DNA of 64,000 nucleotides from Hydrogenophilus thiooxidans (GTDB lineage: Bacteria; Pseudomonadota; Gammaproteobacteria; Burkholderiales; Rhodocyclaceae): positions 1 through 64,000 of the forward strand of contig NZ_JAHLSY010000010.1 in assembly GCF_019049855.1 (NCBI RefSeq), given 5' to 3'. This document shows, one piece after another, positions 1 through 8,916 of this stretch. A program made the translations under genes and the position numbers. Positions within the stretch are counted from its first letter, which is position 1. Each line of letters opens with the position of its first letter. Below the pieces are notes generated by a model. That model was given only the letters and a program-made list of their open reading frames with translations, was not told the DNA's origin and did no database searches.

Positions 1-324
<324 letters not shown>

Positions 325-363
325 GCTTGATACCCCTTTTTCGTTGCCGCGTGCGAGAGAAAA

Positions 364-438
<75 letters not shown>

Positions 439-453
439 ACTTTACCCTTCGAC

Positions 454-527
454 TGGAGCGGGTGAGGGGAATCGAACCCCCGTCTTAAGCTTGGAAGGCT
501 TCTGCTCTACCATTGAGCTACACCCGC
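454..527 (-). tRNA. tRNA-Gly(TCC)
   Basis: A 74-nt cloverleaf on the minus strand. Acceptor GCGGGTG pairs with CACCCGC, the anticodon loop CTTCCAA gives TCC, the T arm contains GGTTCGATT, and CCA is encoded. The outermost anticodon-stem pair appears mismatched (G-A), which is tolerable. It is the middle tRNA of the Tyr-Gly-Thr-tuf transcript. Confidence 0.96.
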
Positions 528-557
528 TCAAACCCGCAACCTGTCCAGCCTGAAACC

Positions 558-642
558 TGGTGGAGGGGGTAGGATTCGAACCTACGAAGGCTGAGCCGGC
601 AGATTTACAGTCTGCTCCCGTTGACCGCTTGGGTACCCCTCC
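558..642 (-). tRNA. tRNA-Tyr(GTA)
   Basis: An 85-nt class II tRNA on the minus strand with a long variable arm. Acceptor GGAGGGG pairs with CCCCTCC, the anticodon loop CTGTAAA gives GTA, and CCA is encoded. It is the first tRNA of the tRNA-tuf operon, starting 13 bp downstream of the -10 box at 655-660. Confidence 0.97.
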
Positions 643-654
643 GAGAGAATCGAC

Positions 655-683
655 ATTATGCCGGATTTCACAGACACGGTCAA
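655..683 (-). promoter_or_regulatory. Promoter of the tRNA-Tyr-Gly-Thr-tuf operon
   Basis: On the minus strand, TTGACC (678-683) and CATAAT (655-660) are separated by exactly 17 bp. This is a near-consensus sigma-70 promoter whose start would fall just upstream of the tRNA-Tyr 5' end. It sits between the dnaB stop and the tRNA cluster, so the stable-RNA/tuf unit does not depend on dnaB read-through. Confidence 0.8.
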
Positions 684-749
684 CACCTTTACTCCCTTTC
701 TACCGCTCTGCGTTCCTGCCGTCCATTTTTTCGATCACGCACAATCGCG

Positions 750-2129
750 CTAAAAGTCACCGCCCGCACTATAGTTTTCGAAGCGCGTGTATTCACCAAA
801 GAATGCAAGCCGGATCGTTCCGGTGGGGCCGTTACGGTGCTTCGCGATGATGATCTCGGCGGTCCCCTTGTCGGGGCTGTCCGGGTGATAGACCTCGTCG
901 CGGTAGATGAACATGATGATGTCGGCATCTTGTTCGATCGCGCCAGACTCGCGCAAGTCCGACATCACGGGTCGCTTGTTCGGTCGCTGTTCAAGACTGC
1001 GGTTGAGCTGCGATAGCGCGATGATCGGGGTGTTGAGCTCCTTCGCAAGCGTCTTCACCGAGCGCGAGATCTCCGAAAGCTCATTCGCGCGGTTGTCGCT
1101 CTCCTTGGCGCCGACCATCAACTGGAGGTAGTCGATCACGACGAGTCCCAAACGACCCCCGAACTGCCGCGCCAGACGCCGCGCACGGGCGCGCAGATCG
1201 ATCGGGTTGAGCCCGCCGGTCTCATCGATGAAGATCGGCGCATCGTAGAGTTTGCCCATCGCGGCCGAGAGCCGCGCCCAGTCGTCGTCGGTCAGTTTGC
1301 CGCGACGCAGTTTCTGCAAATCGATGCGCCCCACTGAGGCAAGGAAACGCATCGCCAGCTGAGTGGCTGGCATCTCCATCGAAAAGATCGCCACCGGAAG
1401 TTTTTGATGGAGTGCCACATGCTCGGCGATATTGAGGGCAAAGGTAGTCTTACCCATCGCGGGACGCCCCGCGACGATGATGAGGTCACTGGGTTGCAAC
1501 CCTGCCGTCTTTTCGTCCAAATCGAGGTAACCGGTCGGCACACCGGTAACATCGTTGCTTGCATTGCGATCATAGAGTTCCTGAACGCGGTCGACGACTT
1601 GTTTCAATGCGGTACCGATCGAGACGAAGCCCGTAACGGCGCGTGCGCCTGCTTCGGCGATTTCGAAAATTTTCGCCTCGGCTTCGTCGAGGATCGTTTT
1701 GGCGTCCCTACCCATCGGCGCGAGCGCGCTTGCGGCGATCTCGTCGGCGACACTGATCAATTTGCGCAGGATCGCCCGCTCGCGGATGATCTCCGCGTAA
1801 CGGCGCACGTTCGCAGCGGAAGGGGTCTGGTTCGCGAGCTCCGCAAGATAGGCGATCCCACCCGCCGCTTCGTCTTCCCCACTCTTTTGCAAAGATTCAT
1901 GAACGGTGACGATGTCCGCCGGTTTTCCTTGCTGGATGAGCGCGGTGATGTGGCGAAAGATCCTGCGGTGGTCGTCTCGATAGAAATCTTCCGCAGCGAC
2001 GATGTCTGCGACACGCTCCCACGCGTCGTTGTCGAGCAAAAGCCCCCCGATCAACGACTGTTCGGCTTCGATCGAGTGGGGCGGCAGGCGTAGCGCCGCA
2101 GTCTCATACCCGAGCGCTTCCGACGTCAT
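750..2129 (-). CDS. dnaB: Replicative DNA helicase DnaB
   Basis: Hexameric 5'-3' helicase that unwinds DNA ahead of the replication fork. The 459-aa length is normal. The N-terminal domain (about 15-115) begins LPPHSIEAEQSLIGG. The RecA-like C-terminal domain has Walker A GRPAMGKTT at about 221-229, the Walker B region VVIDYLQLM at about 330-338, and SDLRESGAIEQDADII near 390-405. The start is supported by a strong GGGAGGT before the ATG. It follows the S6-S18-L9 operon, as in many proteobacteria, but a terminator-like hairpin lies between rplI and dnaB. No intein is present: the Walker A region, a common intein site, is uninterrupted. Confidence 0.98.
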   Translation of the reverse strand: MTSEALGYETAALRLPPHSIEAEQSLIGGLLLDNDAWERVADIVAAEDFYRDDHRRIFRHITALIQQGKPADIVTVHESLQKSGEDEAAGGIAYLAELANQTPSAANVRRYAEIIRERAILRKLISVADEIAASALAPMGRDAKTILDEAEAKIFEIAEAGARAVTGFVSIGTALKQVVDRVQELYDRNASNDVTGVPTGYLDLDEKTAGLQPSDLIIVAGRPAMGKTTFALNIAEHVALHQKLPVAIFSMEMPATQLAMRFLASVGRIDLQKLRRGKLTDDDWARLSAAMGKLYDAPIFIDETGGLNPIDLRARARRLARQFGGRLGLVVIDYLQLMVGAKESDNRANELSEISRSVKTLAKELNTPIIALSQLNRSLEQRPNKRPVMSDLRESGAIEQDADIIMFIYRDEVYHPDSPDKGTAEIIIAKHRNGPTGTIRLAFFGEYTRFENYSAGGDF

Positions 2130-2145
2130 CTTTTACCTCCCGAAA

Positions 2146-2170
2146 CGAAAAAGGCAGCCGAAGCTGCCTT
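2146..2170 (-). terminator. Rho-independent terminator downstream of rplI
   Basis: Minus-strand hairpin with an 8-bp stem AAGGCAGC/GCTGCCTT closing a TTCG tetraloop, followed by TTTTTCG. It lies between the rplI stop (2197) and the dnaB start (2129). It would end or attenuate the ribosomal-protein transcript before dnaB. Confidence 0.8.
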
Positions 2171-2196
2171 CTTCGCGACCGATTCGCAAACGGCGC

Positions 2197-2643
2197 TTAC
2201 TCACCCAAGACTGCGACATGGATTTTCGGCCGCACGTCGGCGTGCAGGTAAATTTCGATTTCGACTTCGCCGATCGCTTTGATCGGCCCTTCGGGCATGA
2301 GCACTTGTCCTTTGGATACGGCAAAACCCATCCGGTTGAGCTCGTCGGCGATGTCGATATGGGTGACCGACCCGAAGAGACGGCCATCGACACCGGCTTT
2401 GCGCACGATCTGAAGGGTAATCCCTTCGATCTGACTACCAAGCGCCTGCGCTTGCGCCAAGCGCTCCGCAGCCTGCCGTTCGAGCTCGGCGCGACGGGCT
2501 TCGAACTCGGCGATGTTTTCCGGAGTTGCCCGCTTTGCCTTCCCTTGCGGGATCAGATAGTTGCGCGCGTACCCATCCTTGACGGTGACGACATCGCCCA
2601 GATTCCCCAGATTTGGCACTTTGTCCAGCAGAATGACTTGCAT
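2197..2643 (-). CDS. rplI: 50S ribosomal protein L9
   Basis: Ribosomal protein L9, which binds 23S rRNA domain V near the base of the L1 stalk. The 148-aa length matches the family. The N-terminal rRNA-binding domain ([19 protein letters not shown], with the family glycines and [15 protein letters not shown] at about 22-36) is followed by a charged connecting helix (about 42-75) and a C-terminal domain. It is the last gene of rpsF-priB-rpsR-rplI, with a terminator just downstream. Confidence 0.98.
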   Translation of the reverse strand: MQVILLDKVPNLGNLGDVVTVKDGYARNYLIPQGKAKRATPENIAEFEARRAELERQAAERLAQAQALGSQIEGITLQIVRKAGVDGRLFGSVTHIDIADELNRMGFAVSKGQVLMPEGPIKAIGEVEIEIYLHADVRPKIHVAVLGE

Positions 2644-2657
2644 GGTTGGGCTCCCGA

Positions 2658-2900
2658 TTATTTGTGCTGATCGGTGTAGGGCAGCAGCGCCAAGAATCGC
2701 GCGCGCTTGATCGCCAATGCCAACTGGCGCTGAAAGCGCGACGAAGTCCCGGTGATCCGCGCCGGCATGATTTTGCCCGTTTCCATGATGTATTCTTTCA
2801 GGGTATCGATATCTTTGTAGTCGATGGTCTCGACCCCTTCCGCCGTGAAGCGGCAGAACTTACGACGCCGCGCGTTGCGGCCACTTTTAGCGAAACTCAT
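2658..2900 (-). CDS. rpsR: 30S ribosomal protein S18
   Basis: Small-subunit protein that pairs with S6 on the platform. It has 80 aa, including [20 protein letters not shown] and the conserved segment [20 protein letters not shown]. The start overlaps the priB stop (ATGA), so the two are probably translationally coupled. rplI follows after a 14-bp gap. Confidence 0.98.
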   Translation of the reverse strand: MSFAKSGRNARRRKFCRFTAEGVETIDYKDIDTLKEYIMETGKIMPARITGTSSRFQRQLALAIKRARFLALLPYTDQHK

Positions 2901-3217
2901 TGTGCTTTCCTTTCTTCATCCTGATGCCATTGCACTGCGGTGAGGTGGAGCTGCAACTGCCGACCGCCTTTGCGTCGTGCCGCGAAAAAACCTTCCCCGG
3001 TCACTTCCGCGCCCATCGGCAGCGCATCCATCACGGTTGCCACATCCCCCATCGCAACCCAATGGAATCGAAAATCGACTTCGCGTGTACGTCCAACTTC
3101 GCACTGCATCGAGCGGTGCCACCCTTCCCCTTCGCTCACTGCCAACCCCGCAGGGGTATAACGCAACGCATCACGCGCAGTGACATCAAAAGTGAGGCGA
3201 CAGCGATTGGCGCCCAT
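2897..3217 (-). CDS. priB: Primosomal replication protein N (PriB)
   Basis: Single OB-fold protein that binds ssDNA and helps PriA reload DnaB at stalled forks. The 106-aa product starting [20 protein letters not shown] contains the family signature RYTPAGLAV at about 19-27. I placed the start at 3217, downstream of the rpsF stop, because the open frame upstream overlaps rpsF and is not PriB-like; no strong ribosome-binding site is visible there. Its position between rpsF and rpsR is characteristic. The reading frame ends within the rpsR start codon. Confidence 0.93.
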   Translation of the reverse strand: MGANRCRLTFDVTARDALRYTPAGLAVSEGEGWHRSMQCEVGRTREVDFRFHWVAMGDVATVMDALPMGAEVTGEGFFAARRKGGRQLQLHLTAVQWHQDEERKAQ

Positions 3218-3239
3218 CGCGATGCAGTCGATCCCGCGC

Positions 3240-3665
3240 TTACGCGTCGGTTGCGGCCTCAGCGGAAGCTGCAGGTTCGGCTGCCGCTGGCGCAACGATC
3301 TGATCAGCCCCCGCGGTGGTGCTGGGGTCGAGCAGCGAGCGCGCCTTTTCCCCTTTCATCATCGGAGAGGGTTCGGTCACCGGCCCTTCCATGCGAATCG
3401 TCAAATGACGCAGGATTGCATCATTGAAGCGGAACGCCGTTTCGAGCTCTTGCAAGGTTTCCAAGTCGCACTCGATGTTCATCAAAATGTAGTGCGCCTT
3501 GTGAATCTTTTGGATCTGGTACGCCAGGTGTTTACGCCCCCAGTCTTCCAACCGATAAATTTTGCCGCCGCGTTCGGTGATCAATTTCCGATAACGCTCG
3601 ACCATCACCGGCACGTTTTCCGACTGGTCGGGATGGACCATGAAGACGATTTCATAATGACGCAT
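3240..3665 (-). CDS. rpsF: 30S ribosomal protein S6
   Basis: First gene of the S6 operon; the product binds S18 and 16S rRNA. It starts [20 protein letters not shown] and contains the conserved [19 protein letters not shown] segment at about 34-52. At 141 aa it has a C-terminal Ala/Pro-rich extension beyond the folded domain. AGAAGGAG lies before the ATG, and a good promoter is located at 3729-3757. Confidence 0.98.
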   Translation of the reverse strand: MRHYEIVFMVHPDQSENVPVMVERYRKLITERGGKIYRLEDWGRKHLAYQIQKIHKAHYILMNIECDLETLQELETAFRFNDAILRHLTIRMEGPVTEPSPMMKGEKARSLLDPSTTAGADQIVAPAAAEPAASAEAATDA

Positions 3666-3728
3666 GAAGACTCCTTCTGGATGTGTTGACCACAGCCTTC
3701 CCGAGCTGGGTAAGGCAAGGAACCTAAC

Positions 3729-3757
3729 ATTTTATCGGATCAACCATTTTTGCGCAA
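3729..3757 (-). promoter_or_regulatory. Promoter of rpsF-priB-rpsR-rplI
   Basis: Minus-strand TTGCGC (3752-3757) and TAAAAT (3729-3734) are separated by 17 bp. The -35 box lies inside the last codons of pgsA. The predicted leader is about 55-60 nt and ends in an AAGGAG ribosome-binding site. Confidence 0.7.
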
Positions 3758-4309
3758 CACCGGCCACGCCGCGCGCAGGTAGTGAATCATCGAAACGATC
3801 GTCAAAACCGCCGCGAGCCACAGCAGCCACCGCCCCCATAGGAGGGGTTCGAAAGTACCGAACGGGTCGGCATAGAGGAGGAAGGGGATCGCGACCATTT
3901 GCGTGGCCGTTTTGAGTTTGCCGACGAACGCAACGGCAACGGTTTGCGCCTCACCAACCAATGCCATCCACTCCCGGAGCGCCGAAACGGTAATCTCGCG
4001 CCCGATGATGATGAGTGCGGCGACGGCATCCGCGCGCCCGAGATCGACCAACACGACGAGCGCGGCGGCGACCATCAGTTTGTCCGCCACCGGGTCGAGA
4101 AACGCCCCGAATGCCGACTGCTGCTGGAGCTTGCGTGCCAGGTAACCATCGAGCCAGTCGGTCACACTGGCGGCGACGAAGAGCACGGTTGCCGCCAGAT
4201 TGACGAAATGGCCCGTGACCCAGGCAGTGGGCAGGTAGAACAAGAGGACGAGGAGCGGGATCGCCGCGATCCTCAGCCAGGTCAGTAGGTTGGGCCAGTT
4301 CCAGCGCAT
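3740..4309 (-). CDS. pgsA: CDP-diacylglycerol-glycerol-3-phosphate 3-phosphatidyltransferase
   Basis: Integral membrane enzyme that makes phosphatidylglycerophosphate from CDP-diacylglycerol, the committed step to phosphatidylglycerol and cardiolipin. At 189 aa with several hydrophobic helices, it begins MRWNWPNLLTWLRIAAIPLL. The CDP-alcohol phosphotransferase motif DGxxAR...GxxxDxxxD is visible as DWLDGYLARK (about 52-61) and GAFLDPVADK (about 68-77). It ends the long minus-strand run from uvrC and lies just before rpsF. Confidence 0.96.
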   Translation of the reverse strand: MRWNWPNLLTWLRIAAIPLLVLLFYLPTAWVTGHFVNLAATVLFVAASVTDWLDGYLARKLQQQSAFGAFLDPVADKLMVAAALVVLVDLGRADAVAALIIIGREITVSALREWMALVGEAQTVAVAFVGKLKTATQMVAIPFLLYADPFGTFEPLLWGRWLLWLAAVLTIVSMIHYLRAAWPVLRKNG

Positions 4310-4335
4310 CGCGCCCGCGCTCCGCCTGTTTTTCG

Positions 4336-5193
4336 CTAACGCCCTTGCCGACCGAAGAGACCGCGAACCGCCTCTTGGAGATCGCCCGGAAGGACGACCG
4401 TTTTGGCGCTCTGCGATTCGGCAAGGGTTGCGAGCGCGGTGACATATTTTTCGCCCAGCAGGTAGCGAATCGCGATGTCGTTGGCTGCAGCCGCCTCGGC
4501 AACCCGCCGAATCGCTTCTGCAGAAGCCGCGGCGAGCGTCACTTGGGCCTGCGCGTCGCGTTTCGCCGCTTCGAGCCGCGCTTCCGCCTCCAAGATCGCT
4601 GCTTGCTTCGCCCCTTCGGCGCGGGTCACCGTCGCCTTGCGTTCCCGTTCCGCCGCTGCTTGCATCTCCATCGCTTGTTGCATCGACGGGGACGGGTTGA
4701 TGTCCTGGATTTCGACCGTCTTCACCGTGACCCCCCAGTCGACCGCTTCGTCGGCGATTGACTCCCTGAGGCGCGCCTTGATCTTTTCCCGGTTGGAGAG
4801 TGCCTCGTCGAGCGACATCTCGCCGATGATCGAGCGCAACGTAGTCATCACCAAATTGCGGATCGCCACGGCGAAATCGACCACGCCATACGCGGCCCGA
4901 ACGGGATCGGTCACTTTGACGAACGCCACCGCGTTGGTACGGATCACCGCGTTGTCGCGGGTGATCACCTCCTGCTCCTGGACGTCGAGGATGATGTCCT
5001 TGGTGACCAAGCGGTACGCCACGTCGTCGAGATAGGGAATGATGAAATTGAGACCGGGCGTCAGCGTCTTGTGGTACTTACCCAGACGCTCGACGACCCA
5101 CTCCTCCCCTTGCGGTACGGTCCGGATCCCTTTGGCGAGGGTGATGACGACGAAGACGATGGCGACGATAAGCACGATGAGTTGCGGATCCAT
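4336..5193 (-). CDS. SPFH/stomatin-like membrane protease-associated protein (QmcA family)
   Basis: A 285-aa protein with an N-terminal membrane helix (MDPQLIVLIVAIVFVVITLA), then an SPFH/Band 7 domain starting KGIRTVPQGEEWVVERLGKY, and a C-terminal Ala/Glu-rich coiled coil (about 200-250). Such proteins form ring or cage assemblies in the inner membrane and partner with NfeD proteins and membrane proteases. The start at 5193 is fixed by a strong GGGAGGAAGTGAG. It follows nfeD by 1 nt, the classic NfeD-SPFH pair. Confidence 0.92.
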   Translation of the reverse strand: MDPQLIVLIVAIVFVVITLAKGIRTVPQGEEWVVERLGKYHKTLTPGLNFIIPYLDDVAYRLVTKDIILDVQEQEVITRDNAVIRTNAVAFVKVTDPVRAAYGVVDFAVAIRNLVMTTLRSIIGEMSLDEALSNREKIKARLRESIADEAVDWGVTVKTVEIQDINPSPSMQQAMEMQAAAERERKATVTRAEGAKQAAILEAEARLEAAKRDAQAQVTLAAASAEAIRRVAEAAAANDIAIRYLLGEKYVTALATLAESQSAKTVVLPGDLQEAVRGLFGRQGR

Positions 5194-5194
5194 C

Positions 5195-5671
5195 TCACTT
5201 CCTCCCAGGTTGGGCTTTTGCCGGGGCAACCGTAAATTCAGCGCCGTCGAACGCGACGACGACAACCCGCTCTCCGACCGCGATCGCGCTTTCCGAGCGA
5301 CACGGCCAGCGATCACTCCCCAGTACCGGTTTTTGCAGCAACACTTCCCCGCGTTGAAACGGCGCGACCGCCCGAGTAAGGATGCCGACCTCTCCCACGA
5401 CACTCTGCGCATCGGTGACGGAATCGGCTGCGGTGCGGCGATCATGCGGCCGCCACACCGCGAACCACAGCACCAAGAGTGCGATCGCCACCGCCAACCA
5501 GAGCCCGAGTTGCGCAAAGAGGGTCATCGGCACGATCGCTTCGGCGATGCCGACCACCACGCCCGCAATACCGAACCAGATCACGACGAACGATGGAATC
5601 ACGAGCTCGAGCGCCATCAAGACGATCCCGATCACCACCCAATGCCACCACAGCAACGGCGCCCACGTCAT
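5195..5671 (-). CDS. NfeD family membrane protein
   Basis: A 158-aa protein with an N-terminal helix, two or three more hydrophobic helices up to about residue 70 (VVIGIVLMALELVIPSFVVI and FAQLGLWLAVAIALLVLWFA), and a C-terminal OB-like NfeD domain (about 90-150) with the VGERVVVVAFDGAEFTV pattern. NfeD proteins act with stomatin-type partners, here encoded 1 nt downstream. The start overlaps the uvrC stop by 4 nt (coupled translation). Confidence 0.9.
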   Translation of the reverse strand: MTWAPLLWWHWVVIGIVLMALELVIPSFVVIWFGIAGVVVGIAEAIVPMTLFAQLGLWLAVAIALLVLWFAVWRPHDRRTAADSVTDAQSVVGEVGILTRAVAPFQRGEVLLQKPVLGSDRWPCRSESAIAVGERVVVVAFDGAEFTVAPAKAQPGRK

Positions 5672-7542
5672 CGCGCACCCCCTTCCCCGTCCGGGTTTTC
5701 CCCGTGCAATGCATTATAGAGGATCGTGGCGATCTTGCGGTCGATTCCTGGCACCCGCAACAGGGCTTCGAGCGGCGCGGCGCGCACGCCTTCGAGGCTA
5801 CCAAAAGCAGCCAACAGCGCCCGCCGCCGTTTCGGTCCAATGCCGGGGATCTCTTCGAGCCGGGTACGGGCACGCGCTGCCGCACGACGCACTCGATTCC
5901 CGGTAACCGCAAAGCGATGCGCCTCGTCCCGAATCTCTTGAATGAGATGCAGCGCCGCGCTCGTCGCGCCCAGCACCCGCTCGGCCCCGTCGGGCCGCAC
6001 CAACCGCTCCTCCCCGGGGCGGCGTTCGGGACCTTTCGCTACCCCAAGCAACCGTTCGCACCCCATACCCAGATCAGCGAGCGCTTCGGCAGCCGCGCGC
6101 ACCTGGCCGAGGCCGCCGTCGATCAAGATCAGATCGGGAAGCGGTTCGCCCTCTTGCGACAAACGCGTGTAGCGGCGGCGGACCGCTTGTCCGATCGCGG
6201 CGGTGTCGTCGCCCGGTTTCACGTCGCGGATTGCGAAGCGGCGGTAGCGCTTGGGTTGCAGCGCACCATTCGCCCAGACGACACAGCTCGCGACCGTGGC
6301 TTCACCGCCCAGGTGGCTCACGTCGAACGCTTCGATCCATTCGGGGGGTCGCTCGAGGGGAAGCCAATCGCGCAGCGCTTCATGGAGGGCCTTGGCACGT
6401 GCCGCCTGACGCAAGGTATCGTTTTGCCGCGCCGCCAACGCCAAACGGGCATTTTTTTCTGCGATCTCGACCCATGCCCGCTCGATTTCGCTTCTGGGCG
6501 CCGCAACCACCACGCGCGGCACCTCAGCAACCGCTTCGAGGCTCTCCCGCAACCACTGAAGCGACGCGGGCGATGCGGGCGCGATGAGGATGCGGTCGGG
6601 TACCGGCTGTTCGGCGTAATGGCGCTCGAGGCAAGCTGCGAGCAGATCCTCGGCCGCAGCGCGTTCGTCGTTCGTCGTCGCCGTCCGCTCGAGAAAGAGG
6701 GTGCGATCGCCCAGATGGCGTCCGCCGCGCACCGCGGCCCAACTCACCGCGGCGTCGGTGCCCGTGACCACCGCGACGAAGATATCGACGTTCTCTTCGC
6801 GGCGGCTGTCGATCGCTTGCGTCGTGCGCAATTCCTGAAGCTGACGGATCTGATCGCGCAACTGCGCGGCGCGTTCGAACTGCCACGCGTCGCTCGCTGC
6901 TTGCATCGCTTCGGTCAGTTCCGAAATCAGTTCCGAGCTTTTGCCCGAGAGGAACTGCACGGCCGCCCGCACCTGAGCCTGGTAGTCGGCAACCGAAACC
7001 GCTCCGACGCACGGCGCGGTACAGCGGTGGATCTGGTGCAGCAGACAGGGGCGCGTGCGGTGGGCAAAGACCGTGTCTTCGCAGGTGCGAAGCTGAAAGA
7101 TTTTCTGGATCCACTGGATGCTTTCCCGCGCCGCGAGCGCGTTGGGGTAGGGGCCAAAATAGCGGTCACTGTTCTTCAACGGGCCGCGGTAGTAGTAGAT
7201 GCCGGGAAAGTCGCCTCCGCTGATCCGAAGGTAGGGGTAGGTTTTGTCGTCGCGAAAGAGGATGTTGTACTTCGGCTGCAGCGTTTTGATCAGGTGGTTT
7301 TCGAGGATGAGCGCTTCGGCTTCGCTGCGCACGACGGTGACTTCGATCGCGGCGATCTGTGCGACCATCCGCGCGATGCGTGGGCTCGGCAGTTGCGTGC
7401 GAAAGTAGCTCGCGAGCCGTTTTTTGAGGTTTTTCGCCTTGCCTACATAGAGCACTTGCCCCTCTGCACCGAGCATGCGATAAACACCCGGCGCTTCTGG
7501 TGCGGTAGCGAGGAACCGTTTGGCGTCAAACGCGGCCGACAT
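5668..7542 (-). CDS. uvrC: UvrABC excision nuclease subunit C
   Basis: Makes both incisions in nucleotide excision repair. The product is 624 aa from the ATG at 7542 (MSAAFDAKRFLATAPEAPGV); a GTG at 7548 overlapping the nagZ stop is an alternative start. The GIY-YIG domain is at about 14-95 (GVYRMLG, VLYVGKAKNLKKRLASYF), a UVR motif is near 200-235, the UvrC RNase H-like domain includes EAFDVSHLGG, and tandem helix-hairpin-helix motifs close the C-terminus (LEEIPGIGPKRRRALLAAFG). No clear ribosome-binding site is present; coupling to nagZ is likely. In other bacteria uvrC commonly sits beside pgsA; here nfeD and the SPFH gene separate them. Confidence 0.97.
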   Translation of the reverse strand: MSAAFDAKRFLATAPEAPGVYRMLGAEGQVLYVGKAKNLKKRLASYFRTQLPSPRIARMVAQIAAIEVTVVRSEAEALILENHLIKTLQPKYNILFRDDKTYPYLRISGGDFPGIYYYRGPLKNSDRYFGPYPNALAARESIQWIQKIFQLRTCEDTVFAHRTRPCLLHQIHRCTAPCVGAVSVADYQAQVRAAVQFLSGKSSELISELTEAMQAASDAWQFERAAQLRDQIRQLQELRTTQAIDSRREENVDIFVAVVTGTDAAVSWAAVRGGRHLGDRTLFLERTATTNDERAAAEDLLAACLERHYAEQPVPDRILIAPASPASLQWLRESLEAVAEVPRVVVAAPRSEIERAWVEIAEKNARLALAARQNDTLRQAARAKALHEALRDWLPLERPPEWIEAFDVSHLGGEATVASCVVWANGALQPKRYRRFAIRDVKPGDDTAAIGQAVRRRYTRLSQEGEPLPDLILIDGGLGQVRAAAEALADLGMGCERLLGVAKGPERRPGEERLVRPDGAERVLGATSAALHLIQEIRDEAHRFAVTGNRVRRAAARARTRLEEIPGIGPKRRRALLAAFGSLEGVRAAPLEALLRVPGIDRKIATILYNALHGENPDGEGGAR

Positions 7543-7544
7543 CG

Positions 7545-8480
7545 TCACCAGGCGTCCAACATGCGATCGATCGCAGCAAAGTCGTTACACGCCAACGCCA
7601 CGTCGCCCCCTGCGGCGAAAAAGGCGCGCCCCCGTTCGGCGAGCGTGGCGCCCGCCCAGTTCGCCGCGGCCATGCCTAAGTCGTCGGACGCGATCCAGCC
7701 GGCGAACTGCAGCCGTTCACGCAGCACGGTCTGCAACCAAAACGGGGAAAACGCAGCGGGCGCATCGTCACAATGGGGAAAACGAACGAGCGCCGCCATC
7801 ACGCCACAGCCCGACAACAACGCGCCGTCCGTTGCCACTGCCCGCACCAACTGCCGATAAGGAACCAAATCGGCAGCCCAGAGGGCATCCCAAGATCGGG
7901 AGTCCGTGGGCAGTTCGAGGTGGGAATCTTCGACCACACCACCGTGCCCAGGGAAATGTTTGAACACTGGGCACACGCCGGCACGCGCGAGCCCATCGGC
8001 AAAGGCCAACGCCAACGTCGCTGTGATGTGGGGGTCGGCGGAAAAGGCGCGATCACCGATCACCCGTGACCGGCCGTCGTCGAGATCGACCACCGGCGCA
8101 AAATCGACGTCGATCCCATGTGCGGCGAGCTCCCTACCGGCGAGCGCCCCCCAACGCCGCGCCGTCTGCACGGCCGCCTCTGGATCGGTCGTCCACTGGG
8201 CGCCTAAATGGCGCATCGGCGGGAGCTGCGTAAAACCTTCGCCTTGGAAACGCTGTACACGTCCGCCTTCGTGGTCGACCGAGATCCGAAGGTCGTCGCG
8301 CACGCTGCGAATCGCTTCGGTCAAACGGCGCAGTTGCGCGCTCGTCTGCCAATTGCGGGCAAAGAGGACCACGCCACCCACCGCCGGATGGACGAGGCGC
8401 GTCCGATCGCGCGCCGTAAGCGCAGGACCCTCGACGCCGATCCACCACCGGGGCGCTGCGATCGTAAACCGCTCAGACAC
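7545..8480 (-). CDS. nagZ: Beta-N-acetylhexosaminidase NagZ
   Basis: Glycoside hydrolase family 3 enzyme that releases GlcNAc from anhydro-muropeptides during cytoplasmic cell-wall recycling. At 311 aa it is slightly shorter than E. coli NagZ. Family motifs are KHFPGHG at about 174-180, the following mobile loop with DSH at 185-187 (general acid His), and SDDLGM at 265-270 containing the nucleophile Asp. It overlaps acpS by 8 nt upstream and abuts uvrC downstream. Confidence 0.95.
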   Translation of the reverse strand: MSERFTIAAPRWWIGVEGPALTARDRTRLVHPAVGGVVLFARNWQTSAQLRRLTEAIRSVRDDLRISVDHEGGRVQRFQGEGFTQLPPMRHLGAQWTTDPEAAVQTARRWGALAGRELAAHGIDVDFAPVVDLDDGRSRVIGDRAFSADPHITATLALAFADGLARAGVCPVFKHFPGHGGVVEDSHLELPTDSRSWDALWAADLVPYRQLVRAVATDGALLSGCGVMAALVRFPHCDDAPAAFSPFWLQTVLRERLQFAGWIASDDLGMAAANWAGATLAERGRAFFAAGGDVALACNDFAAIDRMLDAW

Positions 8481-8892
8481 GGGTTCCTCCTTCGATCACG
8501 ACGAAGGCGACGACGTGCGTCTCTTCGTCACTCAGAGAGAGATGGGCTGCCGTTGCGCCGCGATCGGCAAAGCGCTGCGCGAACGACTCGGAAAAACGCC
8601 ACACCGGTTGCCCGCTGGGTTGGTGGGTGATTGCGATGTCGTAAAACCTCACCTCGGCGCCGATGCCACTTCCCCACGCTTTCGCGAACGCCTCTTTCGC
8701 AGCGAACCGTTTGGCGAGGAACCGCGCCGCAAAGCGGTCTCGCTCCAGAGGCGCACGCGCCGCGAGCCGGGTAAAGAACACCTCCTGTTCGGTTGGCTGC
8801 AAAATGCGACACGCCAAGCGATCGCGATGTCGGCCCCAGACTTGTTCGACCCGTGCCACCGCCACCAGATCGACACCGATGCCCAAAATCAT
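8473..8892 (-). CDS. acpS: Holo-[acyl-carrier-protein] synthase
   Basis: Transfers 4'-phosphopantetheine from CoA to the conserved serine of AcpP. The 139-aa product starts MILGIGVDLVAVARVEQV with the metal-binding Asp8. It has the second signature FLAKRFAAKEAFAKAWGSG at about 58-76, with the metal/CoA-binding Glu. It is slightly longer than E. coli AcpS. It follows pdxJ by a 24-bp gap, as in enterobacteria; its substrate AcpP is encoded in this window at 21353-21601. Confidence 0.96.
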   Translation of the reverse strand: MILGIGVDLVAVARVEQVWGRHRDRLACRILQPTEQEVFFTRLAARAPLERDRFAARFLAKRFAAKEAFAKAWGSGIGAEVRFYDIAITHQPSGQPVWRFSESFAQRFADRGATAAHLSLSDEETHVVAFVVIEGGTRV

Positions 8893-8916
8893 CGCACGTA
8901 AGCTCGAACCGGAGCG

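Noticed and set aside
5479-7860. 793-aa open frame on the plus strand
   Set aside because: It lies wholly antisense to uvrC and nagZ, has Arg/Pro/His-rich shadow composition and no recognisable domain; GC-rich codon bias creates such frames.
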